A stretch of 64,000 nt of DNA, taken from positions 69,601-133,600 of the forward strand of contig CAYSTJ010000003.1 in the NCBI GenBank assembly GCA_964434105.1, given 5' to 3'. Each line of letters begins with the position of its first letter. Position 1 is the first letter of the stretch. This DNA comes from CAYNST01 sp964434105 (lineage in GTDB: Bacteria > Pseudomonadota > Gammaproteobacteria > Pseudomonadales > Cellvibrionaceae). Below, piece by piece: positions 8,869-18,036 of the stretch. A program made the translations under genes and the position numbers. Under the pieces are notes generated by a model. That model saw only the letters and a list, made by a program, of their open reading frames with translations, searched no databases and was not told the origin of the DNA.

Positions 8869-9120
8869 TTACAGTCGCCCTGCAGCGACAAGCGCGGCAT
8901 GGATCGTTTTAAAAGGTAACAGCAAAGATAGATGGGCATCCAATAGTGGAACGGCACCATAGCTGGCATACCACTGAGCAACACCCTCATTCCTGGCATC
9001 GATCAACAATGCCACACCGCCTGTCTGAGCGGCCACCAACAAACAACAGCGCACAACTATCTTTTCGGTGACGCCACCAAAGTAGCAGTTTCGCCGCAAG
9101 ATGTCGTTAAGTGAACCTCA
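8869..9120 (-). pseudogene. C-terminal fragment of a GNAT acetyltransferase (toxin-like)
   Basis: The minus-strand frame from about 9117 down to the stop at 8869 encodes a segment like the end of small GNAT acetyltransferases of the TacT/AtaT toxin type: LLVAAQTGGVALLIDARNEG, then VAQWYASYGAVPL (the helix and Phe/Tyr-Gly turn near the acetyl-CoA site) and the closing LSLLLPFKTIHAAL. The N-terminal half with the acetyl-CoA-binding Q/R-x-x-G-x-G/A loop is missing; an in-frame stop lies at 9118-9120 and no GNAT-like sequence is seen further upstream. No antitoxin gene is present. Best read as a remnant truncated close to repeat copy 2. Confidence 0.62.
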
Positions 9121-9123
9121 AAC

Positions 9124-9138
9124 TCGGGGATGGTATAT
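9124..9138 (+). repeat. 15-bp direct repeat, copy 2
   Basis: TCGGGGATGGTATAT, followed by AAT, so the 3' end reads TATAAT (9136-9141), a perfect -10 hexamer. It is identical to copy 1 over 15 bases and lies a few bases from the break point of the GNAT fragment. Confidence 0.6.
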
Positions 9139-9471
9139 AATACGGACCCACCAAAGATGTCGGATCGTCCGGCTTTCTCGAAAAAACACACCGGTGCTTA
9201 GGAAGCGGTCGGAGTTGGCTTATAAAAAGCAACACGACAACAGCCCTGGATATTGTGTCGGTGGAAAAGGCCGATTTTATGCCTTGTATTTTTGCAAGCG
9301 GATCATTGGCCGCTTGCAAACGCGCCTTATCACGCTATTGCAATCGCAGCCGTTCACGCCATCCGCAGGACATTCATTCGCTTAACGTTCAATGCAAAGC
9401 GTAGCCTCGGCTAACAGGACGTCAGGCGCTCAGGTCGGTTCGGGCCTTAACGGCACTGATTTTGCAAAATC

Positions 9472-9498
9472 TTGACGACGGGTAACAGTACATATTAA
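9472..9498 (+). promoter_or_regulatory. Putative sigma70 promoter of the small periplasmic protein gene
   Basis: TTGACG (9472-9477) and TATTAA (9493-9498) are spaced by 15 bases, about 65 bp upstream of the ATG at 9564. The spacing is short, so the call is tentative. Confidence 0.4.
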
Positions 9499-9563
9499 AA
9501 ATGCTTGAATGCAGGCTCATTGTTACCGAACTTTGTACTTTTTATAAATTTGCGGAGGTCAAT

Positions 9564-9890
9564 ATGACTATTAAACAATTACTTGGCACGGCTGTTCTCG
9601 GCGCACTGATTCCCATGGGCGCTATGGCCGGTTCTGACGATAAAAGTGAGAAGATTGTAGAAGCGTTGAATCTTGAGGGCGATCGTGCCGATCAGGTGCA
9701 GGAAATCATGGCGGATTTCCACGATCAGAAGAAGGCGGTGAAAGAGCAAAGCATGGACCAGATAAAGTCACTGAAGAGCCAGAAGGAAGACCGCCTGAAA
9801 ACCATTTTGTCTGACGACGAGTTCGAACAATATGAAAACATCAAGGAAGTAAAAAAGGATAAACGCGACAAGAAATGGAAAAAGGATTAA
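9564..9890 (+). CDS. Small helical periplasmic protein, Spy/CpxP-like in size
   Basis: 108 residues from the ATG at 9564, with GGAGG 5 bases upstream. Residues 1-22 are a Sec signal peptide (TAVLGALIPMGAMAG). The mature part is highly charged and helical: an IVEALNLEGDRADQVQEIM segment, then ILSDDEFEQYENIKEV and a lysine-rich tail. The pattern of a short helix beginning with L-x-L-x-x-x-Q followed by an LxxILSDEQ-type helix is what is seen in Spy/CpxP-related and LTXXQ-like stress chaperones, but no LTxxQ motif is clear. A role in periplasmic protein protection or metal stress is inference. It stands alone; a MITE-like repeat begins 19 bp after the stop. Confidence 0.72.
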   Translation: MTIKQLLGTAVLGALIPMGAMAGSDDKSEKIVEALNLEGDRADQVQEIMADFHDQKKAVKEQSMDQIKSLKSQKEDRLKTILSDDEFEQYENIKEVKKDKRDKKWKKD

Positions 9891-9909
9891 TCTTCTACAG
9901 GGTAAATCC

Positions 9910-10084
9910 AGGGTCTGTTGCCGTTTAATCAGCGCCTCTGTTGCGTCTGAAAACGCGCTAATTTTGTGATGCGGCATGCCGACACGACGAATGTGGTTTG
10001 GTGGCCCCAAATAAGCGACTGATAACGACGCCAGGTGGAAAAATGGCCGCCAGCAGTGGTGATAATAGAACGTCAACAGACCCT
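9910..10084. repeat. MITE-like element, subfamily 2 (175 bp)
   Basis: Left end AGGGTCTGTTGCCGTTT and right end AACGTCAACAGACCCT form terminal inverted repeats with one mismatch. The interior has no coding content. The same terminal repeats bound the elements at 16147-16260 and 54799-54913, but the interior differs from those and instead matches the fragment near 18776 (GGAAAAATGGCC, CCAGCAGTGG). It lies between the small periplasmic protein and the 3' end of the NodT-family gene. Confidence 0.78.
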
Positions 10085-10164
10085 GGCACCGGTCAGCAAC
10101 GCGATGACCGGAGTCAATAGCGCAGAATCCGTGATCTTTCGATAGAACGTCAATCGATCCGGAC

Positions 10165-11586
10165 TCAGCCTTCCTGATATTCTCCCGCTTCCCGGTCGGC
10201 GTCCCAGCCCCCACCCAACACCCTGAACAGATCCACCAGTGCATTCAGCCGCGCCTGGCGCAACTGGATTTGTTGGTCCTGAGCCTGGAACAGGCCTCTC
10301 TGCGCTTCGAGCAAGGCTAACAGGTTTTCGTTTCCCTCCTGATAGCGAATTTCCGTAAGACGCAACGCGCGTTGCGCGTGGTCAATAATTTCCTGCTGGA
10401 GATGCTCCTGCTGCTCAAAGGTTAGCACCTGATCGACGGCCAGTTCCGTCTCCTGCAGTGCATTTAAAATCACTTTGCGGTACTGCTCAACAAGTGCCAC
10501 TCGTCGCGACTTGCTGATGTTGACCAGATGGCGTCGGCGCCCATGGTCAAATAGCGTTTGCGCCAGCGATAAACTCCAACCGACCGTATCAACGGGCGCG
10601 GTCAGCGCCCATCGGGCGGCAGAAGAGCGGCCAGCGCTGGCGCCAAGTTCCAGCCCCGGCAACAACGCCGCTCTGGCCGCCATAACATCCGCGTTGGCCA
10701 TTGCCAGCTGAGCTTCCATGCTGGCTATATCAGGTCGCCGGGTCAGTAGGTCGGAAGGAATCCCCGCCCATATCTCGGGCAGGGTTATATCCAATAAATG
10801 TTCTTTATCCAGCGCCAGGGCGTGTGGCGGCGCCCCTATCAGAGTGGCTAGTGCGGCGCGTGTTTGGCGCGCCTGCAACGCGAGTGGCAAAACAGCCGAT
10901 TCCTGCGCGAGCAGATTGCCTTTCTGTCGGGCGAGGTCAGCCGAGGAGGCCGTACCAAACCGAAACCTTGCATCCACAATAGCCAATATGCGTTCCGCGA
11001 TACGAATGTTTTCTCGCGCTGTTGCCAGTCGCTCCTGCAACCCAAGCCAGTTAAACCAGCTGGCGGCGATAGTCGACACCAACTCCAGCCGGGCGGCATC
11101 ATGATCAAAGCGCGTGGCGTCGAGCAAAGCATCAACGGCAAGACGTTCGGCCGCAAGGCGTCCCCAAAGATCAATCTGATAGGATGCCTGAACACCGACG
11201 CGGCTATTGTCCGTACTCTGCCATTCGTCTCCCTCAGAGCGACTTCTGCTGCCGCCCGTTTGCGCAGTGAATCCAACCCCCGGCCACAGACTCGCCCCGG
11301 CAATATTCACCTCCAGTTCGGCCTGATAGAGTCGCTCTGCCGAGATACGCAAATCGGGGTTGTCCTGCAGTCCGCGCTGCACCAACGCTTGCAATTGCCC
11401 GGATCCAAATGCGTTCCACCAGTCAGGCGTGATTTCATGAGACAATGCATCTGCATCGAGCAGCCAGGCGACGTCGGGGCGGAGGGCCGGCTTCTCGTCG
11501 GGTAATAGCGTCTGACAGGCAGCACTCACAAAGATGGCCACAAGCACCATCAACCAGCGGGACTTTCGCAATACACGCTTCAGCAT
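10165..11586 (-). CDS. NodT/TolC-family outer-membrane efflux lipoprotein
   Basis: Outer-membrane channel of a tripartite export system, 473 residues from the ATG at 11586 (a TTG one codon earlier is possible). The N-terminus is a lipoprotein signal ending in SAAC (Cys24), typical of the NodT branch. Two outer-membrane efflux repeats follow; NPDLRISAERLYQAELEV and RPDIASMEAQLAMANADV are the hallmark helices opening each repeat, with long amphipathic helices in between. It is the last gene of the MacA-MacB-NodT operon, 9 bp after macB, so it very likely provides the outer-membrane exit for that ABC system. Confidence 0.92.
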   Translation of the reverse strand: MLKRVLRKSRWLMVLVAIFVSAACQTLLPDEKPALRPDVAWLLDADALSHEITPDWWNAFGSGQLQALVQRGLQDNPDLRISAERLYQAELEVNIAGASLWPGVGFTAQTGGSRSRSEGDEWQSTDNSRVGVQASYQIDLWGRLAAERLAVDALLDATRFDHDAARLELVSTIAASWFNWLGLQERLATARENIRIAERILAIVDARFRFGTASSADLARQKGNLLAQESAVLPLALQARQTRAALATLIGAPPHALALDKEHLLDITLPEIWAGIPSDLLTRRPDIASMEAQLAMANADVMAARAALLPGLELGASAGRSSAARWALTAPVDTVGWSLSLAQTLFDHGRRRHLVNISKSRRVALVEQYRKVILNALQETELAVDQVLTFEQQEHLQQEIIDHAQRALRLTEIRYQEGNENLLALLEAQRGLFQAQDQQIQLRQARLNALVDLFRVLGGGWDADREAGEYQEG

Positions 11587-11595
11587 CAATGTTGT

Positions 11596-13560
11596 CTACT
11601 CCGAGGCCAGGGCAACCACCGGGTCCAGACCGGCGGCCTTGCGTGCAGGCAGATAACCGAAAACCAGACCGGTCGCAAAAGCACAACCGAATGCCAGAAC
11701 CACAGGCGCGACGGAGAAATGCACAGGCGTACCGAAGTAGCCAACCAGCATCGCACTGCCCAGCCCTACAAACACCCCCACTACCCCACCCAGCGCCGAT
11801 ACCACCAGTGCTTCCAGCAGAAACTGCTGCAGAATATGTCGACGTCTTGCGCCGATTGCCATTCGCACGCCGATCTCCCGGGTGCGTTCCGTGACATTTA
11901 CCAGCATGATGTTCATCACCCCGATGCCTCCGACCAGTAACGATATTGCGGCAATTGATGCCAGCAACACTGTCATCGTATTCTGGGTTTCCGCCACGCT
12001 GTCAATCAGTGAGGCCATATTGCGAATGGTAAAATCCTCGCGCCCGTGACGCGCCATCAACAGTGCATGCGCCGCATCCTGGGTTTCATTGATAAAGCGT
12101 GGGTCTTCCACAGCCACAGTAACACTGCGCAGAAAAGTCTGACCGAATACCCGCAGACTGCCGGTGGTATAGGGGACAAAAACAACATCGTCCTGATCCT
12201 GCCCCATTGGAGAGGCGCCGCGCCCGGCCATAACACCCACCACCTGAAATAAAATATTGTTGATAATCAGGTACTCGCCCAATGGATCCTGATCACCGAA
12301 CAGCTCGCGGGCCGTTGTTTGCCCCAACACCGCGACGGTGGCATAAGCCAGTTCGTCGTCCCGGGAAAAAAATGTTCCCCGGTCTATATCCCACTGACGG
12401 GCAATCGGGAACGCGGCCGACGTCGCGTTAACTTCTGCGCTATGGTCCTCATTGCCGTATCGCAGCGTGTAATTCCCTGTCAACTCGGCCACGGCAGCGC
12501 GTACATTGGGCAGTTCATTGAGGGCACCAACGTCACCGGGTACCAACGTCGCTATGTTCCAGCGACCGCCACGCTGGTTGGGGCCTCCCGGCCGCACCAG
12601 CAACAGATCGCTACCCATGGCGCTGATACGGTCTATGACTTCCTGCCGGGCGCCATCGCCAATGGCGAGCATGGCAATGACCGACGCCACACCTATCACG
12701 ATGCCGAGCAGTGTCAGAACCGTGCGAAACAGATTGCTGAAAAGTGACCGAATGGCGGTCCGAAACCCTGCAACAATTTCACTCAGCCAGGCCGGTTCGC
12801 CGTACAGCGTCGATCGTTGCAGTTGGGCCGGTCGTGCCCGGGAGACGCTGTTGTAACCCGGGTCCGATACAATAATGCCGTCCCGGATTTCGATTTGTCG
12901 ATGTGCATGTGCGGCGACACCGGCATCATGGGTAATCAGAATTATCGTGAGCCCCTGCCCGGAGAGTTCATCCAGCAGCTGCATCACCTCGCGACCGCTC
13001 TGGCTGTCAAGCGCCCCGGTGGGTTCGTCTGCGAGAAGCACGTACCCGCCGTTGATGAGTGCGCGGGCAATCGAAACCCGTTGCTGTTGCCCGCCGGACA
13101 ATTGGTTCGGTCTGTGCCCGGCACGGTCCCGCAACCCCAGCCGGGCCAGTAATTGCAAGGCCCGCTCCCGGCGCTGTGCGGGCGGCATACCGGAATAGGT
13201 TGCCGGCATCTCCACATTTTCACAGGCACTCACTCCTGGCAGGAGATTGTAGCTCTGAAAGATAAACCCGAAGGTTTCGCGACGCATACCAGCCAGCTCA
13301 TCAGGCGACAGGCCAGCGACTTCCCGTCCCGAAAACAGATAGGTACCATCCGACGGCCTGTCCAGGCACCCCAGAATGTTCATCAATGTTGACTTTCCGG
13401 AACCCGAGGCCCCCATAATCGCAACAAACTCTCCGGCTTCGATATCCAGATCAACACCGTTGAGTACCTGCGTCCGTATCTCACCGTTACTGAACACCCG
13501 GGTTACCTTGCGCAACCGAATCAGCGGCGCAGCGCCCGTGCCTGAATCATTCAGAGGCAT
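11596..13560 (-). CDS. macB: MacB-type ABC transporter (ATPase-permease fusion)
   Basis: Inner-membrane ATPase-permease of a MacAB-TolC-type exporter for macrolides, peptides or lipopeptides, 654 residues, the usual MacB length. The N-terminal ATPase (about 10-235) has Walker A GASGSGKST, signature LSGGQQQRVSIARAL and Walker B LLADEPTGALD. The membrane part has one helix at about 275-300, a large periplasmic MacB_PCD domain, and three C-terminal helices of the FtsX type with the ERTREIGVRMAIGAR motif. The start codon overlaps the stop of macA (ATGA), showing translational coupling. Substrate is unknown. Confidence 0.94.
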   Translation of the reverse strand: MPLNDSGTGAAPLIRLRKVTRVFSNGEIRTQVLNGVDLDIEAGEFVAIMGASGSGKSTLMNILGCLDRPSDGTYLFSGREVAGLSPDELAGMRRETFGFIFQSYNLLPGVSACENVEMPATYSGMPPAQRRERALQLLARLGLRDRAGHRPNQLSGGQQQRVSIARALINGGYVLLADEPTGALDSQSGREVMQLLDELSGQGLTIILITHDAGVAAHAHRQIEIRDGIIVSDPGYNSVSRARPAQLQRSTLYGEPAWLSEIVAGFRTAIRSLFSNLFRTVLTLLGIVIGVASVIAMLAIGDGARQEVIDRISAMGSDLLLVRPGGPNQRGGRWNIATLVPGDVGALNELPNVRAAVAELTGNYTLRYGNEDHSAEVNATSAAFPIARQWDIDRGTFFSRDDELAYATVAVLGQTTARELFGDQDPLGEYLIINNILFQVVGVMAGRGASPMGQDQDDVVFVPYTTGSLRVFGQTFLRSVTVAVEDPRFINETQDAAHALLMARHGREDFTIRNMASLIDSVAETQNTMTVLLASIAAISLLVGGIGVMNIMLVNVTERTREIGVRMAIGARRRHILQQFLLEALVVSALGGVVGVFVGLGSAMLVGYFGTPVHFSVAPVVLAFGCAFATGLVFGYLPARKAAGLDPVVALASE

Positions 13561-14786
13561 CAGAGCCTCATCCCGCGGCCAAAGCGGCGTATATCCTGGG
13601 GCCGGGCGGCCTGCCCCGCAGCATCGCCGGCAATACCCGTAATGACCAGATCTCCCTCCCGAAGTCCGCTCAACACTTCCACCCGAACACGGTTGGAGAC
13701 CCCCGCTGTTATGATGCGCTCCTCAGCGTGACCCGTCGCATTCAGTACCTGCACACGGTATTGGGTGGCGTCGGCACCGGTCCGGGCCGCCGGCTTTCCG
13801 GAGCCGGCGTCCAGAGGTTCCACTGCTGACACCGGAATCAGCAGCACGTCCTTTGCTTCAGCCGTTATAAAAAATATCTCCGCCGTCATCTGGGTCATTA
13901 ACTGGCGGTCGTCATTGGGCACCTCAAATAACGCGTTATACAGAACCACATTGTTGAGGATTTCCGGCGTCGGCTCGATGCGATTCAGGCGGCTGTGCCA
14001 ACGCCGCCCCTGACTGCCCAGAGTGGTGAAATATACAGGCATGTCCGGACGGAGCCGCCCGACATCGGCTTCGGATACCTGTGCCTGGACCGTCATCACT
14101 GACAGGTCGGCTATACGCAGCAGGGTCGGAGCGGTCTGGTTGGCATTCAACGTTTGCCCCTGTCGGCTGGTAATCGATACCACAGTGCCGTTCATGGGCG
14201 CGTGAATACGCGCAAACTCGAGGTTGGCTTCTTCGGCACGCAACGTGGATTCAATTTGATCTATCTGGGCGAGCAGCGATTCGATCTGAGCCCGGGCCGA
14301 CTGCAGGCCTGCCTCAGCGCCTTCCACCTCTTCAACCGTCGTTGCATCTTCCCGGTGCAGATTGACCTGGCGCCGGTAGTGGATTTCCGCCAGTTTCAAC
14401 TGAGCCTCCCGATCCTGCAATTGTGCCCGTTGAAAGCGTAATTGCGCGCGCGTGGCGTCAACCCTGGCACTGTAAACAGTGGCGTCAATCTCGGCGAGCA
14501 GGTCTCCGCTCGAGACTTCACTGCCGATACCCACATGCAGTACATCCAATTGACCGGATACCTGCGCGCCGACATCAACGTAATCCCGGGGTTGCAGGAT
14601 GCCGGTGGCCGTGACCAGGTTCTGAATAGTGCCGCGTGTCACCGGTGCAGTAAGGTAGCGGGGTTCATTTTGCCGACCGGCCAGCCATAGCATGAGCATC
14701 ACTACGCCGACAAATATCGCTACTGCGACAGCCAATCGATACCTGAATTTAAAAAATCGTGAACGCAAACGTGAAATCACAGACAT
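13560..14786 (-). CDS. macA: MacA-like periplasmic adaptor (membrane fusion) protein
   Basis: Periplasmic adaptor linking MacB to the outer-membrane channel, 408 residues. One N-terminal membrane anchor (about 15-38) is followed by a lipoyl-like beta domain (DYVDVGAQVSGQLDVLHV), a long alpha-helical hairpin rich in Glu, Gln, Arg and Ala (about 100-200), the second lipoyl half (MNGTVVSITSRQGQTLNA) and beta-barrel and membrane-proximal domains (about 225-400). First gene of the three-gene operon; the stop overlaps the macB start by four bases. The start at 14786 is the first good ATG. No regulator gene adjoins the operon. Confidence 0.92.
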   Translation of the reverse strand: MSVISRLRSRFFKFRYRLAVAVAIFVGVVMLMLWLAGRQNEPRYLTAPVTRGTIQNLVTATGILQPRDYVDVGAQVSGQLDVLHVGIGSEVSSGDLLAEIDATVYSARVDATRAQLRFQRAQLQDREAQLKLAEIHYRRQVNLHREDATTVEEVEGAEAGLQSARAQIESLLAQIDQIESTLRAEEANLEFARIHAPMNGTVVSITSRQGQTLNANQTAPTLLRIADLSVMTVQAQVSEADVGRLRPDMPVYFTTLGSQGRRWHSRLNRIEPTPEILNNVVLYNALFEVPNDDRQLMTQMTAEIFFITAEAKDVLLIPVSAVEPLDAGSGKPAARTGADATQYRVQVLNATGHAEERIITAGVSNRVRVEVLSGLREGDLVITGIAGDAAGQAARPQDIRRFGRGMRL

Positions 14787-15017
14787 ACTTTCTTATTACG
14801 CGGGTTTCCGCCGGGGTCAACGAACCCGGGAGATCGACAAAACATCGGCAGGTTACGGCGGTTTAATCCCTTGTACACTGAGCCGCGTACAGGTAAAAAC
14901 GTTCAACCAACCATCGGTTAGGTATTCATCGCCAACTATAGTTCAGATTTGCGGCTATCCGGACCATCCCTTTCTGTAGAACAACGTCAAGTTTAACCAC
15001 TAACTCTGGTTTTGCCT

Positions 15018-16145
15018 ATGAACACGATTTCGTCCCTGTTGCAACACTGGTCTTCGCTTGCCAATCAGCCGGGTATTGTTACCATTTTTGTTATCTGCGC
15101 AAGTGTTCTTATCGCCCTCACGCTTCATCTGATCATATTTCATTTGATCGGCAGAGCACTCAGGCTGCGCGGGTCGCCGGATGACAATGCAACGTGGCAC
15201 ACGCTGACCAACAAGACCCAGCGTGTTACACGGTTAATTTTTATTCTGATTGCCATAGAAATATCACGACCTCTGGTACAGCTTTCCAGTTCGGCGGAGC
15301 TGTTTATGTCGCGACTGGTCACTGTCGGTATCATAGCCGCAATCGGCTGGATGGCACTGCTGTTAATTCAGGCAGCAACACATACCATGGCATCGCGCTA
15401 CCGGATCGACGTCGAGGACAACCTCGAAGCCCGCAAAATGCGCACCAAACTGCGGGTGTTCCGCCAGATTATCAGTCTGCTCGTTATTGGTATTACCATC
15501 GCATCAATGCTCATGTCGTTTCCCAGTGCACGCAGTCTGGGCCTGTCGATGTTCGCGTCGGCGGGTGTCGCGGGCATCGTCGTTGGCTTTGCTGCACGGC
15601 CGGTCCTGTCCAATCTGCTGGCCGGGCTGCAGATCGCACTCACCCAGCCCATCCGTATTCAGGATGCCGTGGTTATTGAAGGTGAATGGGGCTGGATTGA
15701 AGAGATCACACCCACTTATGTCGTCGTTAAGATCTGGGATTGGCGACGCCTGATTGTGCCTCTGAGCCATGTTATTGAGCACCCCTTTCAAAACTGGACA
15801 CGGGAAACTGCCTCCATTATTGGCAGCGTATTCTGGCGCACAGATTATACGGTCCCCATTGATGCCATGCGGGTGAAATTGCAGGAATTCCTGCAGGAGT
15901 CAAAACACTGGGACGGAAACGTACAGGTGTTGCAGGTTGTCGAGTGCCACGCCGACACAATTGAGCTACGCGCATTGATGAGTGCAAAAAACAGCCCGAC
16001 CGCCTGGGATTTGCGCTGTGAAATTCGGGAAAAAATGATAGTCTGGCTTCAGGCAACCTACCCTGGCGCTCTGCCCCGCCGGCGCGCCGAGCTCGATCTG
16101 GTTTCTGCCGATCCTGTACCGGAACCATCGGCTGTGAAAGCGTAG
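15018..16145 (+). CDS. MscS-family mechanosensitive channel
   Basis: Inner-membrane small-conductance mechanosensitive channel that releases solutes on hypo-osmotic shock. 375 residues from the ATG at 15018; a TTG two codons earlier is also possible. Four hydrophobic segments lie within residues 1-185. The pore-lining helix is SLGLSMFASAGVAGIVVGFAA, with the Gly/Ala pattern of MscS TM3. The beta domain follows (IRIQDAVVIEGEWGWIEEI, then RRLIVPLSHVIEHPFQNWTR) and a C-terminal domain to about 365. This form, with extra N-terminal helices and the GEWGWIEEI loop, is a common gammaproteobacterial subtype. A MITE-like repeat begins directly after the stop codon. Confidence 0.92.
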   Translation: MNTISSLLQHWSSLANQPGIVTIFVICASVLIALTLHLIIFHLIGRALRLRGSPDDNATWHTLTNKTQRVTRLIFILIAIEISRPLVQLSSSAELFMSRLVTVGIIAAIGWMALLLIQAATHTMASRYRIDVEDNLEARKMRTKLRVFRQIISLLVIGITIASMLMSFPSARSLGLSMFASAGVAGIVVGFAARPVLSNLLAGLQIALTQPIRIQDAVVIEGEWGWIEEITPTYVVVKIWDWRRLIVPLSHVIEHPFQNWTRETASIIGSVFWRTDYTVPIDAMRVKLQEFLQESKHWDGNVQVLQVVECHADTIELRALMSAKNSPTAWDLRCEIREKMIVWLQATYPGALPRRRAELDLVSADPVPEPSAVKA

Positions 16146-16146
16146 T

Positions 16147-16260
16147 AGGATCTGTTAACGTTTCTCGAAACTCGTTGAAATAAAAAGCGTTCCAGGATTT
16201 CAGCCAAAACCGTTAATTCCCTATAAATCAATTGGTTAGATTAAAACACCAACAGACCCT
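16147..16260. repeat. MITE-like element, subfamily 1 (114 bp)
   Basis: Left end AGGATCTGTTAACGTTT and right end AAAACACCAACAGACCCT are imperfect terminal inverted repeats. The interior (TTGAAATAAAAAG, CCAAAACCGTTAATT, TAAATCAATTGGTT) aligns along its whole length with the element at 54799-54913. There is no coding content. It lies between mscS and nhaP2, starting one base after the mscS stop. Confidence 0.85.
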
Positions 16261-16314
16261 GGAAGTACAGTTAACAGCGCCCCACGGCATTTCAAAACTT
16301 GAAGCGTTCAATGC

Positions 16315-18036
16315 ATGTCAATTGAAACGACCAGTCAGTATATTTTCGGTGGAGCCGCGCTGGCGCTTCTCTGTATTTTCGCAAGCGTGCTGTCCCGTCG
16401 CCTCGGCGCTCCCCTGCTTCTCGTTTTTCTTGTGCTGGGGATGCTGGCCGGCGACAGCGGGCCCGGCGGCATTGCCTTTGAGGATGTCGAGCTGGCATTC
16501 CTGTTCGGTAACCTTGCCCTTGCCGTTATTATTTTTGACGGCGGACTGGGCACCCGACGCGATACATTTCGCGTCAGCCTTAGCCCCGCGATTTCTCTTG
16601 CCACACTCGGCGTCGTCATCACGGCCGGGCTGACCGGCCTGGCAGCTCACTGGATTCTGGGCGTGTCATGGCAGCAGGGTCTGCTTATCGGCGCAATAGT
16701 CGGTTCAACCGATGCGGCCGCGGTATTCGGTCTGTTACGTGCCGCCGGGCTCGAACTGAAAGAACGAACCGGGGCAACCCTCGAAATCGAATCTGCGACC
16801 AATGACCCCATGGCGATCTTCCTGACGTTGACCCTGGTGCAAGTGATTGCGCTTGAAGCAACGGCACCGGGCTGGTCGATGCTAACCGAGTTTATCCGGC
16901 AAATGGGATTGGGCGTCGCATTGGGGATTACCGGCGGATACGTGATGTCGTTCCTGTTAAGACGGCTGAGCCTGGCTTCCGCGCTGTATCCACTGTTGGC
17001 TCTGGCAGGAGGTCTGAGCCTGTTCGGCATTACCAACCTGTGGGGCGGCAGTGGCTTCCTCGCCATTTTCATTGTCGGCCTGATGATCGGCAACACTTCC
17101 TTGCCATACGGCAACGACATACACCGCTTCCACAATGGCATGGCCTGGTTGAGCCAGATCGGCATGTTCCTGATGCTCGGTCTGCTCATCACCCCGGGCA
17201 ATCTGCCTCCTCTGGTGATTCCGGCGGTAGCGATCGCGCTGGTTCTGATATTTATTGCCCGGCCCCTTGCTGTTTTTGTCTGTTTATTGCCGTTTCATTT
17301 TCCGTGGCGCGAACAGCTTTTTATCAGTTGGTGCGGCTTACGCGGCGCGGTTCCCATCATTCTCGCACTGTTTCCGACATTGGCGGGTCTTGATGACACC
17401 GGCATGTACTTTGAGCTGGGGTTTTTCGTGGTGCTGATATCTCTCGTACTGCAAGGCTGGAGTATCGCGCCCGTTGCGCGCTGGCTGCAAATCGAGTTGC
17501 CGCCGTCCACTAGAGAACCGGAGCACCTGGCCCTCAAGATTCCCAATGAACATGAAAAGGTACTGCTGGTTTATCAGGCCCTGACCGGCAGCAATGCCGT
17601 AGGGATGAATGCGCGGCATCTACCTTTATCTGAAGGCGCCCAGCTGGTCGGTCTTATACGCCGTGGCATGATGATCGTCGAATGGGCCGGGCAATGTCTG
17701 CAGCCTGGTGATCAGGTGGTCATCCTGACATCCGCCGGCAGTACGGCGAAGCTAAATCGCACGTTTGCCACGCGTGCAACCATATCACGACTGGAGCCTT
17801 CGACATTCTTCGGTAACTTTGTCATCCACCCCGACGCCCAACTGGCAGATCTCGCCCAGCTCTATGGATTTGAACTGCCGGCGGAACTGCGCAATCTGCG
17901 GCTCGCTGAATACATTGCCCGGGCGTTTTATGGCAAGCCCGTCGTCGGCGATCACGTCCAGATGGGTAATGTGCAGTTTGTGGTAAGGGAAATCAAAGGC
18001 GATACCATTGCGGCGGTTGGGCTCAAACTGTCATAA
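16315..18036 (+). CDS. nhaP2: K+/H+ antiporter of the NhaP2 (CvrA) type
   Basis: Inner-membrane cation/proton antiporter that exports K+ (or Na+) in exchange for protons and helps in pH and osmotic balance. 573 residues, the normal length for NhaP2. About 12-13 membrane helices occupy residues 1-390; the ion-binding signature GSTDAAAVFGLLR, the ESATNDPMAIFLT helix and CGLRGAVPIILAL are all present. A RCK_C (TrkA_C) domain follows at about 405-485 (GMNARHLPLSEGAQLVGLIRR) and a CorC_HlyC-like domain at about 495-570 (DHVQMGNVQFVVREIKGD). Chosen start is the ATG at 16315; an overlapping ATG at 16311 is in another frame. Probably transcribed alone. Confidence 0.93.
   Translation: MSIETTSQYIFGGAALALLCIFASVLSRRLGAPLLLVFLVLGMLAGDSGPGGIAFEDVELAFLFGNLALAVIIFDGGLGTRRDTFRVSLSPAISLATLGVVITAGLTGLAAHWILGVSWQQGLLIGAIVGSTDAAAVFGLLRAAGLELKERTGATLEIESATNDPMAIFLTLTLVQVIALEATAPGWSMLTEFIRQMGLGVALGITGGYVMSFLLRRLSLASALYPLLALAGGLSLFGITNLWGGSGFLAIFIVGLMIGNTSLPYGNDIHRFHNGMAWLSQIGMFLMLGLLITPGNLPPLVIPAVAIALVLIFIARPLAVFVCLLPFHFPWREQLFISWCGLRGAVPIILALFPTLAGLDDTGMYFELGFFVVLISLVLQGWSIAPVARWLQIELPPSTREPEHLALKIPNEHEKVLLVYQALTGSNAVGMNARHLPLSEGAQLVGLIRRGMMIVEWAGQCLQPGDQVVILTSAGSTAKLNRTFATRATISRLEPSTFFGNFVIHPDAQLADLAQLYGFELPAELRNLRLAEYIARAFYGKPVVGDHVQMGNVQFVVREIKGDTIAAVGLKLS

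Larger units (their letters stand above)
8692..9563. other. Gene-poor region with a GNAT fragment and direct repeats
   Basis: An 870-bp stretch without an intact gene. It contains two same-orientation copies of a 15-mer (8753 and 9124), a minus-strand fragment resembling the end of a GNAT acetyltransferase between them, and a putative promoter for the small periplasmic protein at its right end. The part from 9140 to 9460 shows no recognisable content. The mixture suggests a site of past insertion or deletion. Confidence 0.55.

Noticed and set aside
8787..8912. Possible 41-residue ORF with GGAAG six bases upstream of its ATG
   Set aside because: It overlaps the end of the GNAT fragment on the other strand and has no recognisable content; one good ribosome-like site is not enough in this stretch.
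9330..9460. Integron attC-like features (GCTTAAC, GGCTAAC) near the GNAT fragment
   Set aside because: The core sites do not pair into an attC-type structure and no GTTRRRY partner is in place; no integrase of the IntI type is nearby.
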